Part shown: one piece after another, positions 29,010-38,376 of the stretch
Layout of the letters: each line of letters begins with the position of its first letter
How positions within the stretch are numbered: the first letter of the stretch is position 1
Source: Neisseria brasiliensis
GTDB taxonomy: Bacteria; Pseudomonadota; Gammaproteobacteria; Burkholderiales; Neisseriaceae
Direction of reading: 5' to 3'
DNA: 64,000 nucleotides
Assembly: GCF_009671065.1 (NCBI RefSeq)
Contig: NZ_CP046027.1
Span: 2,553,511-2,617,510, forward strand
Made by a program: the position numbers and the translations under genes
The notes under the pieces: model-generated
Databases searched by the model: none
The model's input: the letters and a program-made list of their open reading frames with translations, nothing else
What the model was told of the DNA's origin: nothing

Positions 29010-30413
29010 TTATTTATTCAATTGCGCATTCAACATGTTTTCACGCGACAGAATACGATCCAAATCTGCGGCTTCCATCAAGCCCAAATCCAAAATCACA
29101 TCGCGCACGCTTTGGCCGGTAGCCATACAGATTTTGCCGATGTAATCGCCGTTTTCATGGCCGATGTACGGATTCAAGAAGGTAATCAAACCGATGGAAT
29201 TGAACACATAGCTTTCGCATACTTCACGGTTGGCCGTAATGCCTTTCACGCATTTTTCCGCCAAGCCCGCGCAAGCGTTGTTCAGCAGTGAAATCGATTC
29301 CAGCATACATTGCGCAATCACCGGCTCCATCACGTTTAATTGCAACTGCCCTGCTTCGGAAGCGAAGGTAATCGTGGTGTCGTTGCCCAATACTTTGAAG
29401 CAAACTTGGCTCACCATTTCCGGAATCACCGGATTTACTTTTGCCGGTGTAATCGAAGAGCCTGCTTGCATTTCAGGCAAATTGATTTCGCCAAAGCCGG
29501 CACGCGGGCCAGATGACAGCAAGCGCAAATCGTTACAGATTTTCGATACTTTCACCGCCGTGCGTTTCACCGCGCTGTGCACCATCACATACGCGCCGCA
29601 GTCGGAAGTCGCTTCAATCAGGTTTTCGGTCAGCTTGACATCCAAGCCGCTGATGGCTGCCAATTTTTTTACTGCCAAATCGGCATAACCTTCCGGCGTG
29701 TTCACCCCGGTACCGATGGCGGTTGCGCCCAAGTTCACTTCCAACAACAATTGGCGCGTGCGCTCTAAATTGATGATTTCTTCGTCCAACAATACTTGGA
29801 ACGATTTAAATTCCTGACCCAAAGTCATCGGCACTGCATCTTGCAATTGTGTGCGCGCCAATTTCAATACGTCTTTGAATTCATCCGCTTTTTGTGCAAA
29901 CGAATCTTTCAACACAATCAGATTTTTCAAGAAATCGCCCACGCTGTAATACACTGCCAAGCGGAAGGCAGTCGGGTAAACATCGTTGGTTGATTGGCTG
30001 GCATTCACATCATCAATCGGGTTCACGACTTCATAATTACCCTTCTCTTGACCCAATTGCTCCAAAGCCAAGTTGGCAATCACTTCACAGGTATTCATGT
30101 TGACTGAAGTACCCGCCCCGCCCTGAAACACATCGGTCGGAAACTGATCCATGCAGCGGCCGTTGACCAAAATTTCATCGCAAGCCTTATCAATCGCACC
30201 TGCCACTTCCGTCGACAACGCACCTAATTTACCATTGGCCTGCGCCGCCGCTTTTTTCACCTGTACCAAGCTGCGTACAAAATGCGGCATATCCGCAACT
30301 TTTTGCGAAGAAATCTGGAAGTTTTCCAAAGCGCGTAAGGTGTGGATGCCCCAATACACATCACTCGGAATCTCACGTTCGCCCAATAAATCATATTCAA
30401 CACGATAACCCAT
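29010..30413 (-). CDS. aspA: Aspartate ammonia-lyase
   Basis: 467 residues starting MGYRVEYDLLGEREIPSDVY. The aspartase/fumarase fold is shown by GIHTLRALENFQIS, GGAGTSVNMNTCEVIANLAL, NDVNASQSTNDVYPTAFRLA and TGVNTPEGYADL. The superfamily signature loop reads GSSITPAKVNP where GSSIMPAKVNP is expected: a Met-to-Thr change next to the catalytic serine. It converts aspartate to fumarate plus ammonia in the cytoplasm. Length is normal. Distinguished from fumarase C by higher likeness to AspA around the C-terminus (AADLDRILSRENMLNAQLNK). Confidence 0.93.
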   Translation of the reverse strand: MGYRVEYDLLGEREIPSDVYWGIHTLRALENFQISSQKVADMPHFVRSLVQVKKAAAQANGKLGALSTEVAGAIDKACDEILVNGRCMDQFPTDVFQGGAGTSVNMNTCEVIANLALEQLGQEKGNYEVVNPIDDVNASQSTNDVYPTAFRLAVYYSVGDFLKNLIVLKDSFAQKADEFKDVLKLARTQLQDAVPMTLGQEFKSFQVLLDEEIINLERTRQLLLEVNLGATAIGTGVNTPEGYADLAVKKLAAISGLDVKLTENLIEATSDCGAYVMVHSAVKRTAVKVSKICNDLRLLSSGPRAGFGEINLPEMQAGSSITPAKVNPVIPEMVSQVCFKVLGNDTTITFASEAGQLQLNVMEPVIAQCMLESISLLNNACAGLAEKCVKGITANREVCESYVFNSIGLITFLNPYIGHENGDYIGKICMATGQSVRDVILDLGLMEAADLDRILSRENMLNAQLNK

Positions 30414-30540
30414 ACTCTAAAACCCTCTTTGAGAAAATATTGATATCACCGGCACGCGGCTACACAGGGGATAAGATAATCTTGTTAGCCTGATTTGTCC
30501 ATATATTTAAGGCATAATTATGCGGTGATTTTTGGATAAA

Positions 30541-30572
30541 GGGCCGTCTGAAACCCTTTTCAGACGGCCTTT
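30541..30572. terminator. Uptake-sequence inverted pair after alaS
   Basis: GGCCGTCTGAAA...TTTCAGACGGCC with a T run in the alaS direction. Confidence 0.8.
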
Positions 30573-30579
30573 GTACTCA

Positions 30580-33204
30580 TTAAGCCAATTTTTCGTTCGC
30601 CCAAGCTTCAACACTTGCCAAGGCTTGCGGCAGCTTATCTGCTTCGGTGCCTCCGGCTTGTGCCAAATCAGGACGGCCGCCGCCTTTGCCGCCGACTTGT
30701 TCTGCTACGAATTTGACCAAATCACCGGCTTTGACTTTTGCAGTCAGCGGCTTAGATACACCGGCACACAAGGAAACTTTGCCTTCGTTAACTGCGGCCA
30801 ACAGAATCACGGCTTTATCGGATTTGCCGCTTAAATCGGTCACGATTTCACGCAAAGCAGCGGCATCGGCTTCGATTTGGGCGACAACCAGTTTGGCTGC
30901 GCCTAAGTCTTTGGCGTTATCCAGCAGCTTGGCACCTGCGTGTACGGCCAATTCGGCTTTGGCTTTGGCTAAGTCTTTTTCCAAGGCTTTGGTTTGGGCG
31001 GCGTTGGCTTGGATTTTGGCCAATACGTCGCGCTCGGTTTGGGCTTTCACTTCGCCGATGATGTCGCGCACCAAACGTTCTTGGTTTTGCGCCCATTTCA
31101 AAGCGTTCAGACCGGTGATGGCTTCGACACGGCGCACGCCTGCAGCGATGCCGCCTTCGCTGATGATTTTAAACAGGCCGATGTCGCCGGTGCGGGCAAC
31201 GTGGGTGCCGCCGCATAATTCAGTAGAGAAATCACCCATTTGCAACACACGCACTTCGTCACCGTATTTTTCGCCAAACAGCATCATCGCGCCGGTTTTT
31301 TGCGCATCTTCCATGCTCATAATATTGGCATCAACTGCAACGTTGGCCAAAATGGCTTGGTTCACGCGGTGTTCGATTTCGGCAATTTCTTCCACGCTGA
31401 TGGCTTGCGGATGAGAAATATCGAAACGGGTTGAATCGGCGGTAACCAATGAGCCTTTTTGCTCTACATGGTCGCCCAATACATCGCGCAAGGCTTTGTG
31501 CATCAAGTGGGTGGCGCTGTGGTTGCGCATATTGGCATCACGTACATCGTTATCGACTTCCGCGGTCACCGCATCGCCTACTTTCAGACGGCCTGACGTT
31601 ACCACCCCGAATTGACCGAATACCGCAGCTTTGATTTTTTGTGTATCGCGTACTTCAAAGCGATTTTCTCCGGCAAAGATAAAACCGACATCGCCCACTT
31701 GACCGCCTGATTCGGCGTAAAACGGAGTGAAATCAATCACAACCACGCCGCTCTCGCCTTCAGCCAATTCGTTCACGGCTTCGCTGTCTTTGTACAAAGC
31801 CAATACAGTGGCTTGAGTGCGGAGTTCGGTGTAGCCTTGGAACTCGGTATCTTGACCTTCGTAAGCCAATTGGGTGTTGGCTTTGAAGCTTTGTGCGGCA
31901 CGGGCGCGGGCGCGTTGGGCTTCCATCTCGCGGTTAAAGCCTTCTTCGTCCAATTCGATGCCACGTTCACGACAAATATCTGCGGTTAAGTCGTATGGGA
32001 AACCGTAGGTATCGTAGAGTTTGAAGATAACTTCGCCGCTTAAGGTTTTGGTGCCATCGGCCAATGCATTTTCCAGCAAGGCCATGCCGGTTTCTAAAGT
32101 TTGTGCAAAGCGGGTTTCTTCGTTTTTCAAGGCTTCTACGATTTGCGCTTGTTTTTCCACCAATTCAGGATAAGCCTCGCCCATTGCTTTTGCTAAATCA
32201 GCCACTAATTTGTGGAAAAACGGTTGTTTTTGACCCAATTTATAACCGTGGCGCACCGCGCGGCGGATAATGCGGCGCAACACATAACCGCGGCCTTCAT
32301 TGCTCGGCAATACGCCGTCGGCAATCAGGAATGAGCAAGAGCGGATATGGTCGGCAATCACTTTCAGGCTTGGTTCGTCCATGCTGAACGGTGCGCAGGT
32401 TTCGCGGGCAACGGCTTTGAGCAAGTCTTGGAACAAATCAATTTCGTAGTTGCTGTGTACCCCTTGCATCACGGCGGCCATGCGCTCCAAGCCCATGCCT
32501 GTGTCGACGCTTGGTTTTGGCAGCGGATTCATGTTGCCTTGTTCGTCGCGGTTGAACTGCATGAAAACGTTGTTCCAGATTTCAATCCAGCGGTCGCCGT
32601 CTTCTTCAGGGCTGCCCGGAATGCCGCCCCAGATGTCTTCGCCATGGTCGTAGAAAATTTCCGAGCAAGGGCCGCAAGGGCCGGTGTCGCCCATTTGCCA
32701 GAAGTTATCAGACGCGTAACGCGCGCCTTTGTTGTCGCCAATGCGCACAATGCGCTCGGCAGGCAGGCCGATTTCATTCAGCCAGATATTGTAGGCTTCA
32801 TCATCTTCCGCATACACGGTGGCCAATAATTTTTCTTTCGGCAGATTTAGCCATTCTTTGCCGGTCAAAAAGCCCCAAGCAAAATGAATCGCTTCGCGTT
32901 TGAAATAGTCGCCAAACGAGAAATTGCCCATCATTTCAAAAAAGGTGTGGTGACGCGCGGTGTAGCCAACATTTTCCAAGTCGTTGTGTTTGCCGCCGGC
33001 GCGCACGCATTTTTGCGCGGTGGTGGCACGGTTGTATGGGCGTTTGTCGAAGCCCAAGAAGACATCTTTAAATTGGTTCATGCCCGCGTTGGTAAACAGC
33101 AGGGTCGGGTCGTCATGCGGCACGAGTGAAGACGAGCGCACGATTTGGTGTTGGTGTTGTTCGAAATATTGTAGGAATTTTTGGCGTAATTCAGAAGTTT
33201 TCAT
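30580..33204 (-). CDS. alaS: Alanyl-tRNA synthetase
   Basis: 874 residues. The class II catalytic domain opens with MKTSELRQKFLQYFEQHQHQ, LFTNAGMNQFKDVFLGFDKR and GNFSFGDYFKREAIHFAWGF. The editing domain is marked by HSATHLMHKALRDVLGDHVE and the zinc motif CGGTHVARTGDIG near residue 660. The C-terminal domain ends with KPLTAKVKAGDLVKFVAEQV, a GGKGGGRPDLAQAGG motif and the final helix. Charges tRNA-Ala and edits mischarged Ser/Gly. Uptake cores within the gene. Single-gene unit. Confidence 0.98.
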   Translation of the reverse strand: MKTSELRQKFLQYFEQHQHQIVRSSSLVPHDDPTLLFTNAGMNQFKDVFLGFDKRPYNRATTAQKCVRAGGKHNDLENVGYTARHHTFFEMMGNFSFGDYFKREAIHFAWGFLTGKEWLNLPKEKLLATVYAEDDEAYNIWLNEIGLPAERIVRIGDNKGARYASDNFWQMGDTGPCGPCSEIFYDHGEDIWGGIPGSPEEDGDRWIEIWNNVFMQFNRDEQGNMNPLPKPSVDTGMGLERMAAVMQGVHSNYEIDLFQDLLKAVARETCAPFSMDEPSLKVIADHIRSCSFLIADGVLPSNEGRGYVLRRIIRRAVRHGYKLGQKQPFFHKLVADLAKAMGEAYPELVEKQAQIVEALKNEETRFAQTLETGMALLENALADGTKTLSGEVIFKLYDTYGFPYDLTADICRERGIELDEEGFNREMEAQRARARAAQSFKANTQLAYEGQDTEFQGYTELRTQATVLALYKDSEAVNELAEGESGVVVIDFTPFYAESGGQVGDVGFIFAGENRFEVRDTQKIKAAVFGQFGVVTSGRLKVGDAVTAEVDNDVRDANMRNHSATHLMHKALRDVLGDHVEQKGSLVTADSTRFDISHPQAISVEEIAEIEHRVNQAILANVAVDANIMSMEDAQKTGAMMLFGEKYGDEVRVLQMGDFSTELCGGTHVARTGDIGLFKIISEGGIAAGVRRVEAITGLNALKWAQNQERLVRDIIGEVKAQTERDVLAKIQANAAQTKALEKDLAKAKAELAVHAGAKLLDNAKDLGAAKLVVAQIEADAAALREIVTDLSGKSDKAVILLAAVNEGKVSLCAGVSKPLTAKVKAGDLVKFVAEQVGGKGGGRPDLAQAGGTEADKLPQALASVEAWANEKLA

Positions 33205-33473
33205 GGTATTTTCTGTAACAGGTTTAAACAGTTTCAGACGGCCTGTTGAAGCTTTTCAAAGGCCGTCTGAATTTAATTTTCAGATTCTGCTTATCTTACC
33301 GCAAATCCTTGTTTCAAGCTATCTATCGGCCTGATTATCGGCTACAAATGCGCGCATCTGCGGCGAAGTGTTTCAAAAATGAATGTTAACATCGATAATT
33401 TTTCGCCAAATCAAGATTTTATCGCTTATAATCGCTGACTTTTACACCCGAGAACGACATTAAGGAACACACG

Positions 33474-34607
33474 ATGCGCAAACATTTGTCTTTAATCGGC
33501 TTGGCCGTGTTGACTCTCGCCGCCTGTAGCGGCAATCCCGAAACGAAACAAAGCGCCGGCCAACCTACTGCCAATAACGGCGGCACATTGAAAATCTATA
33601 ATTGGTCGGACTATGTCGATCCGAAAACCGTGGCTGAATTTGAACGCAAAAATAACATCAAAGTCAGCTATGATGTTTACGACAGCGACGAAACCTTGGA
33701 AAGCAAAGTGTTAACCGGCAAATCCGGCTATGATTTGGTCGGCCCGTCTAATGCGTTTATCGGCCGTCAAATTCAGGCCGGTGCGTATCAAAAAATCGAC
33801 AAGGCGCTGATTCCTAATTATAAAAATCTTAATCCGCAATTAATGGCTTTGATGGAAAACGTTGACCCCGGTAATGAATACGCCGTGCCGTTTTTTTGGG
33901 GCACCAACACCTTTGCCATCAATACCGAACGCGTAAAAAAAGCCTTGGGCGATATGCCCATGCCGCAAAACGAATGGGATTTGGTGTTCAACCCGAAATA
34001 CACCGCTAAGTTGAGACAATGTGGCATCAGCTATCTCGACAGCGCGGCAGAAATGTATCCGATGGTGTTGAATTATCTGGGTAAAAATCCAAACAGCAGC
34101 CAAACTGAAGACATTTAGGCGGCCACGGATTTACTTAAGCAAAACCGACGTAACGTTAAGCGCTTCACGTCATCCGGTTTCATCGATGATTTAGCGCGCG
34201 GCGATACTTGCGTGGCCATTGGTTTTGGCGGCGATTTGAACATTGCCAAACGCCGTGCTGAAGAAGCCGGTGGCAAAGAAAAAATCCGTGTGATGATGCC
34301 GAAAGAAGGCGTGGGGATCTGGGTGGATTCGTTTGCCATTCCGAAAGATGCCAAAAATGTGGCCAATGCCCATCAATACATCAATCATTTCTTAGAGCCG
34401 GAAATCGCGGCGCAAAACGGCAATTTTGTCACCTATGCACCGTCGAGTATGCCGGCCAGAGCCTTAATGGACGCCGATTATCGTGACGACAACACGATTT
34501 TCCCGAGTGATGAAGATTTGAAGAACAGCTTTATTATGGTGCCGATTGAGCCGAATGCGTTGAAGTTTATGGTGCAACAATGGCAGGCTTTGAAAGCTGG
34601 GAAATAA
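33474..34607 (+). pseudogene. Polyamine ABC transporter binding protein (PotD/PotF type) with in-frame amber stop
   Basis: The frame encodes a lipoprotein (MRKHLSLIGLAVLTLAACSG, lipobox LAAC) of the PotD/PotF family: LKIYNWSDYVDPKTVAEFER, SGYDLVGPSNAFIGRQIQAG, AVPFFWGTNTFAINTERVKK. A TAG at 34116-34118 interrupts codon 215. The same frame then continues as AATDLLKQNRRNVKRFTSSG, FIDDLARGDTCVAIGFGGDL and the rest to a normal end, 377 codons total. One base change (probably CAG to TAG) therefore inactivates it unless suppressed. It would bind spermidine or putrescine outside the inner membrane. Confidence 0.92.
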
Positions 34608-34626
34608 GACTTATGATAGTCAAAAA

Positions 34627-34681
34627 ACAGGCCGTCTGAAAAGCAATAATCAATAAAATTACTGCTTTCAGACGGTCTGTT
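34627..34681. terminator. Uptake-sequence inverted pair between potD-type gene and hpnC-like gene
   Basis: AGGCCGTCTGAAAAGCA and TGCTTTCAGACGGTCTG with a 20-base loop. The right core has one changed base (GGTCTG). Confidence 0.7.
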
Positions 34682-34692
34682 TTATTCAAAAG

Positions 34693-35508
34693 TTATTTCT
34701 TCTGAAACGCGCGTTTGACGATAATCATCCAGTCTTTTTTATCCAACACCGGCCGCTCGTTAAACACATCGTATTTAATGCCGTCGAGCTTTTGCAAAAT
34801 TAACTGGCCGCCGATAATAATCATGCGCAATTCAAAACCGATTCGGCCTTTGAGCGTTTTGCCCAAGGGCGAGCCGCCTTTGAGCATGCTGAAGGCGCGT
34901 TCGCATTCGTGTGCCATCAAGCGTTGGAAAGCGAAATCGGCTTTGCCCTCGGCGATTTGCTGCTCAGTGACTTTGAAGCGCGCCAAATCATCTTGCGGAA
35001 TATACACGCGCCCTTTTTGCCAATCGATGGCGACATCCTGCCAAAAATTAATCAGTTGCAAAGCGGTGCAGATGCCGTCGCTGCGGGCGATGCTCACAGG
35101 GTCGTGTTCTCCGTAAAGATGCAGCAGGATGCGGCCAACAGGATTGGCAGAGCGGCGGCAGTAATCGACCAATTCGCCAAAGGTTTGATAGCGTTTTTTG
35201 ACTACGTCTTGTTTAAACGCGGAAAGCAAATCGTAAAACGGCTCAAGCGGCATGTTGAAAGGTGCAATCGCTTCATGATTAAGCCGCTGCATGAGCGCGG
35301 TTTGTGGCGTTTCGCCCTTTTGGATGCGGTCTAATTCGTGTTCCAATTCGGTCAAATCGTGCAAACGGCTTTCGTCGCTGACATCGCCCTCATCAGCAAT
35401 ATCATCAGCAGTGCGGGCAAAGGCATAAACGGTGTGAATGGGTTTGCGCAAACGGCGCGGCAAAATGATGGAGCCGACAGGGAAATTTTCGTAGTGGTTA
35501 ACAGACAT
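34693..35508 (-). CDS. Squalene/phytoene synthase family protein (HpnC-like, 271 aa)
   Basis: ATG at 35508 (MSVNHYENFPVGSIILPRRL) is preferred; the upstream ATG at 35550 would translate an uptake sequence. Aspartate-rich motif 1 is YAFARTADDIADEGD (about 27) and motif 2 INFWQDVAIDWQKGRVYIPQ (about 150), with YCRRSANPVGRILLHLYG between. HpnC converts presqualene diphosphate to hydroxysqualene in hopanoid synthesis, but no hpnD or hpnE is near. Substrate thus uncertain. It may form a unit with fpr, which ends 55 bases upstream. Confidence 0.85.
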   Translation of the reverse strand: MSVNHYENFPVGSIILPRRLRKPIHTVYAFARTADDIADEGDVSDESRLHDLTELEHELDRIQKGETPQTALMQRLNHEAIAPFNMPLEPFYDLLSAFKQDVVKKRYQTFGELVDYCRRSANPVGRILLHLYGEHDPVSIARSDGICTALQLINFWQDVAIDWQKGRVYIPQDDLARFKVTEQQIAEGKADFAFQRLMAHECERAFSMLKGGSPLGKTLKGRIGFELRMIIIGGQLILQKLDGIKYDVFNERPVLDKKDWMIIVKRAFQKK

Positions 35509-35562
35509 AATATGTTCTTTGTGTGGTGTTTTTTCAGACGGCCTTTTCATTTTACAGCCTAA

Positions 35563-36342
35563 TCAAAAGCCGTTTTCCATCATTATTTGGCCGGGTTCGC
35601 GGTTGCGGTGCATGGCGTAGCCCAAGTCCATCAAGGCTTGGAAGGTGTCTTTCACCATAGCCGGATTGCCACATACCATAAAGCGCGTATCGGCTTTGTT
35701 GAACGTAAAACCAATGTGTTTTTCCAAACCGCCTTCCAGCAGCAAAGCCGGAATGCGCTGGTTGGATAAGGTGTTTTCAGTGGTTTCGCGTGTGGTGACC
35801 GGCACGAACACCAATTTGTGGAAATGCTCTTCAATCAGCGGATGGTCTTTTAAATCGGCCAAGCGTTGGTTGAAAATCAATTCGTCGGCATACGATACGG
35901 AATGCACCAGCACCAAGCGCTCGAATCGCTGCCAGATTTCCGGCTGCTCGATGATGGATAGAAACGGCGCAATGCCGGAGCCGGTAGAAAGCATGACCAA
36001 ATCTTTGCCGTCTGGGAAACGCTCGGGCAGCAGGAAGCCGGTGGCGGTTTTGTCCAGCAGGATTCCATCGCCTGCCTGCATTTTTGCCAGTTTGGCCGAC
36101 ATCGGACCGTCTTCAATCAACACGGCGAAATATTCCAAAGTATCGGCATACTCGGCGGATACCACTGAATAGGCACGCCAGATATAACCTTCTCCGTCGC
36201 GGAAACCCAAGCGTGAGAATTGGCCGGCGGAAAAGCGGTAGGCTTCGGGGCGCGTGATGGCGAATGTCATCAGTTTGGGCGTGTGGTGTTTCACCCATAA
36301 CACTTTTTCTTCGGTGAACTTGGCTTCAGGTGCGGCGGCCAT
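35563..36342 (-). CDS. fpr: Ferredoxin/flavodoxin-NADP reductase
   Basis: 259 residues from ATG 36342 (MAAAPEAKFTEEKVLWVKHH); alternative ATG at 36360. FAD-binding RAYSVVSAEYADTLEYFAVL with RxYS near 55, LIEDGPMSAKLAKMQAGDGI, the NADP-binding STGSGIAPFLSIIEQPEIWQ (about 110) and the C-terminal end MMENGF fit the bacterial subclass of Fpr. It transfers electrons between NADPH and ferredoxin/flavodoxin and supports redox defence. Upstream is an inverted pair of uptake cores. Confidence 0.93.
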   Translation of the reverse strand: MAAAPEAKFTEEKVLWVKHHTPKLMTFAITRPEAYRFSAGQFSRLGFRDGEGYIWRAYSVVSAEYADTLEYFAVLIEDGPMSAKLAKMQAGDGILLDKTATGFLLPERFPDGKDLVMLSTGSGIAPFLSIIEQPEIWQRFERLVLVHSVSYADELIFNQRLADLKDHPLIEEHFHKLVFVPVTTRETTENTLSNQRIPALLLEGGLEKHIGFTFNKADTRFMVCGNPAMVKDTFQALMDLGYAMHRNREPGQIMMENGF

Positions 36343-36365
36343 AAGGTTTCCTTTGGTCAAAAATA

Positions 36366-36405
36366 TTTCAGACGGCCTTGATTATACGCTAAGGCCGTCT
36401 GAAAA
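36366..36405. repeat. Uptake-sequence inverted pair upstream of fpr
   Basis: TTTCAGACGGCCTT and AAGGCCGTCTGAAA around a 13-base loop. Here the pair lies 5' of fpr, so it is not that gene's terminator. Confidence 0.7.
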
Positions 36406-36435
36406 ATAACAGTAAAGTTTTTGTGGAAATTTATG

Positions 36436-36447
36436 ATGCCGTCTGAA
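36436..36447 (+). repeat. AT-type uptake sequence ATGCCGTCTGAA
   Basis: The 12-mer has the AT prefix of N. meningitidis/N. gonorrhoeae, whereas most copies in the window carry AG. A reverse core follows at about 36452-36463. Confidence 0.8.
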
Positions 36448-36486
36448 TGTTTTTCAGACGGCCTATTGGCTGGATGACAATTTTTT

Positions 36487-36518
36487 AGGCAGCCTGAAAA
36501 GTGTTTTTCAGGCTGCCT
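36487..36518. repeat. Kingella-type uptake-sequence hairpin
   Basis: AGGCAGCCTGAA (36487-36498) and its reverse complement (36507-36518). This differs from the host core (GCCGTCTGAA) and matches the dialect I recall for Kingella. It lies 11 bases past the stop of the lipoprotein gene and probably terminates it. Confidence 0.8.
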
Positions 36519-36529
36519 GATGAAGTGAA

Positions 36530-36856
36530 TTATTTACAACGTCCTGCTGCTTTTGATAAAGCATTGCAATTGGTTGAACCTGTTGCGGAGCCTGCACCCG
36601 AGCAAATCGCATCAGAAGACAGTACACCTGCTACCGTCGTAATGTAACATTGATATGAACGTCCACGTGTAGTTGCCACAAATTTAACCGAATCAATGTC
36701 GCCACGACGATTGGAAATCGTTACTTTATCAGCAGTAGTATCCAAAGCAAATGCAGCTTTTTCCTTCAAAGCATTATCAGAAATAACTGCATTACCAACC
36801 GTTCCACAAGCAGACAAAACCGTAGCACAAATCAAACCCATAACCAATTTATTCAT
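36530..36856 (-). CDS. Small putative lipoprotein (108 aa)
   Basis: MNKLVMGLICATVLSACGTV carries a lipobox (LSAC, mature Cys at 17). The rest is beta-rich with DKVTISNRRGDIDSVKFVAT, TRGRSYQCYITTVAGV and four further Cys near the end (CSGAGSATGSTNCNALSKAA), likely disulfide-bonded. The gene is AT-rich relative to its neighbours, and its terminator uses a foreign uptake-sequence dialect. Both suggest acquisition from a Kingella-like relative. No known family. Confidence 0.75.
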   Translation of the reverse strand: MNKLVMGLICATVLSACGTVGNAVISDNALKEKAAFALDTTADKVTISNRRGDIDSVKFVATTRGRSYQCYITTVAGVLSSDAICSGAGSATGSTNCNALSKAAGRCK

Positions 36857-37011
36857 TTTAAAGCCTTTTATGTTGAAGGTTGAGAAAATTTAACTTTATT
36901 GTATCACTAAATTCTTTTATGAAAATATATTTTTGGTAAATACCACTCTCAACTCTTTATTTTAAAATGAACTGATTTATTTGAAATAAAATTAAAAAGT
37001 TGCCTAGATAT

Positions 37012-38172
37012 TTACAAAGTCGTGTCCAAAGCTTTCGAAATATCCTGCCAAATGTCGTCCACGTCTTCAATGCCGATGGAAAAACGCAGTAAGCCGACTT
37101 TGATGCCCATTTCCATTTTCACATCGTGTGGCACGCCGCTGTGTGATTGCGAATAGCAATGGTTGACCAAGCTTTCGACACCGCCCAAGCTGGAGGCCAT
37201 TTTGACCAAATCCATGTTTTGAATCACGCTGTTGGCCGCTTGTTTGGTGTCGTTTTTCAGATAAATCGTCACCACGCCGCCGATGCCCTTAGGCATTTGC
37301 GTTTTGGCTAATTCGTAATGCTCATGCGACGGCAGCCCTGGGTAAAACACTTTTTCCACCGCCGGATGGTTTTCCATACGTTTGGCGATTTCCAAGGCAT
37401 TTTCACAGTGGGTTTTCATGCGCAAAGCCAAGGTTTTAATGCCGCGCAACACCAGCCAGCAGTCAAACGGGCCGGCCACTGCGCCGCTGTTGACCATCAT
37501 GCTATGCAAAGGCTTGGCCAATTCTTTGGTTTTCACCACCACCACGCCCATCAACACATCGGAATGGCCGCATAAATATTTGGTGGCCGAATGAAACACA
37601 ATGTCGCAACCCATATCCAGCGGACGTTGCAGATACGGTGTGGCAAAGGTATTGTCGATGCCAACCAGCGCACCGGCTGCCTTGGCTTTGGCAGCTAAGG
37701 CCGGAATATCCACCAAGCGCAACAACGGGTTTGACGGTGTTTCCAGCCACAGCATTTTAACGTTGTCGTGTTCGGCCAGCAGCGCATCGAGGTTTTCGGG
37801 CTTGCTCAAATCGGCAAACACCACGTTCACGCCCCACGGCGCATACACATCGTTCAACAAATCATAGGCACCGCCGTAAATATCAGCCACGGCAATGATG
37901 GTGTCGCCCGGCTTCAAAAACGTCCGCCACACGGCATCAATGCCCGCCATGCCGCTGGAAAACGCAAAACCGGCGGCAGCGTGTTCCAAATCGGCAACCG
38001 TGTCTTCCAAAATTTTGCGCGTCGGATTACTCAAGCGCGAGTAACGGTAAGGGGTTTGCTCGCCGATTTCATGGGTGGCAAACATACTGTTTTGGTAAAT
38101 CGGTGGCATCAGCGCGCGCTGGTGTTCGTCGCAATCGTAGCTGGAATGAATCGCTTTGGTGGCAAATTTCAT
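37012..38172 (-). CDS. Cystathionine gamma-synthase / beta-lyase family enzyme
   Basis: 386 residues starting MKFATKAIHSSYDCDEHQRA. PLP fold-type I trans-sulfuration family: YSRLSNPTRKILEDTVADLE, FAFSSGMAGIDAVWRTFLKP, LWLETPSNPLLRLVDI, DNTFATPYLQRPLDMGCDIV and the PLP lysine in HSATKYLCGHSDVLMGVVVV (about 198). SSLGGVESLVNHCYSQSHSG is the C-terminal substrate loop. MetB and MetC cannot be told apart safely here. Acts in methionine/cysteine synthesis. Not in an operon. Confidence 0.88.
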   Translation of the reverse strand: MKFATKAIHSSYDCDEHQRALMPPIYQNSMFATHEIGEQTPYRYSRLSNPTRKILEDTVADLEHAAAGFAFSSGMAGIDAVWRTFLKPGDTIIAVADIYGGAYDLLNDVYAPWGVNVVFADLSKPENLDALLAEHDNVKMLWLETPSNPLLRLVDIPALAAKAKAAGALVGIDNTFATPYLQRPLDMGCDIVFHSATKYLCGHSDVLMGVVVVKTKELAKPLHSMMVNSGAVAGPFDCWLVLRGIKTLALRMKTHCENALEIAKRMENHPAVEKVFYPGLPSHEHYELAKTQMPKGIGGVVTIYLKNDTKQAANSVIQNMDLVKMASSLGGVESLVNHCYSQSHSGVPHDVKMEMGIKVGLLRFSIGIEDVDDIWQDISKALDTTL

Positions 38173-38376
38173 GGCACAAACCTTGTTTCGATATGAATGG
38201 CATTCATTCTATCACTATCTGAAAAATAGAAACAATTAATACCACCCTGCCCGCTAAGTGATATAATCTCGCATTTACAAAATCGGTTATCAAGCCGACC
38301 TTTTCAGACGGCCTTGAATTACCGTTTGCTGCCCACACATACCAAGCCTAGGCTTAATTCTAAGGAAAAAACACGC

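Noticed and set aside
36436..36463. Phase-variable repeat tract near the lipoprotein gene
   Set aside because: Only uptake-sequence copies are present; no homopolymer or short tandem repeat long enough to suggest slippage was seen here or at the methyltransferase.
38176..38376. Zur-type operator upstream of folE2
   Set aside because: No inverted repeat resembling the neisserial Zur site could be found by eye.
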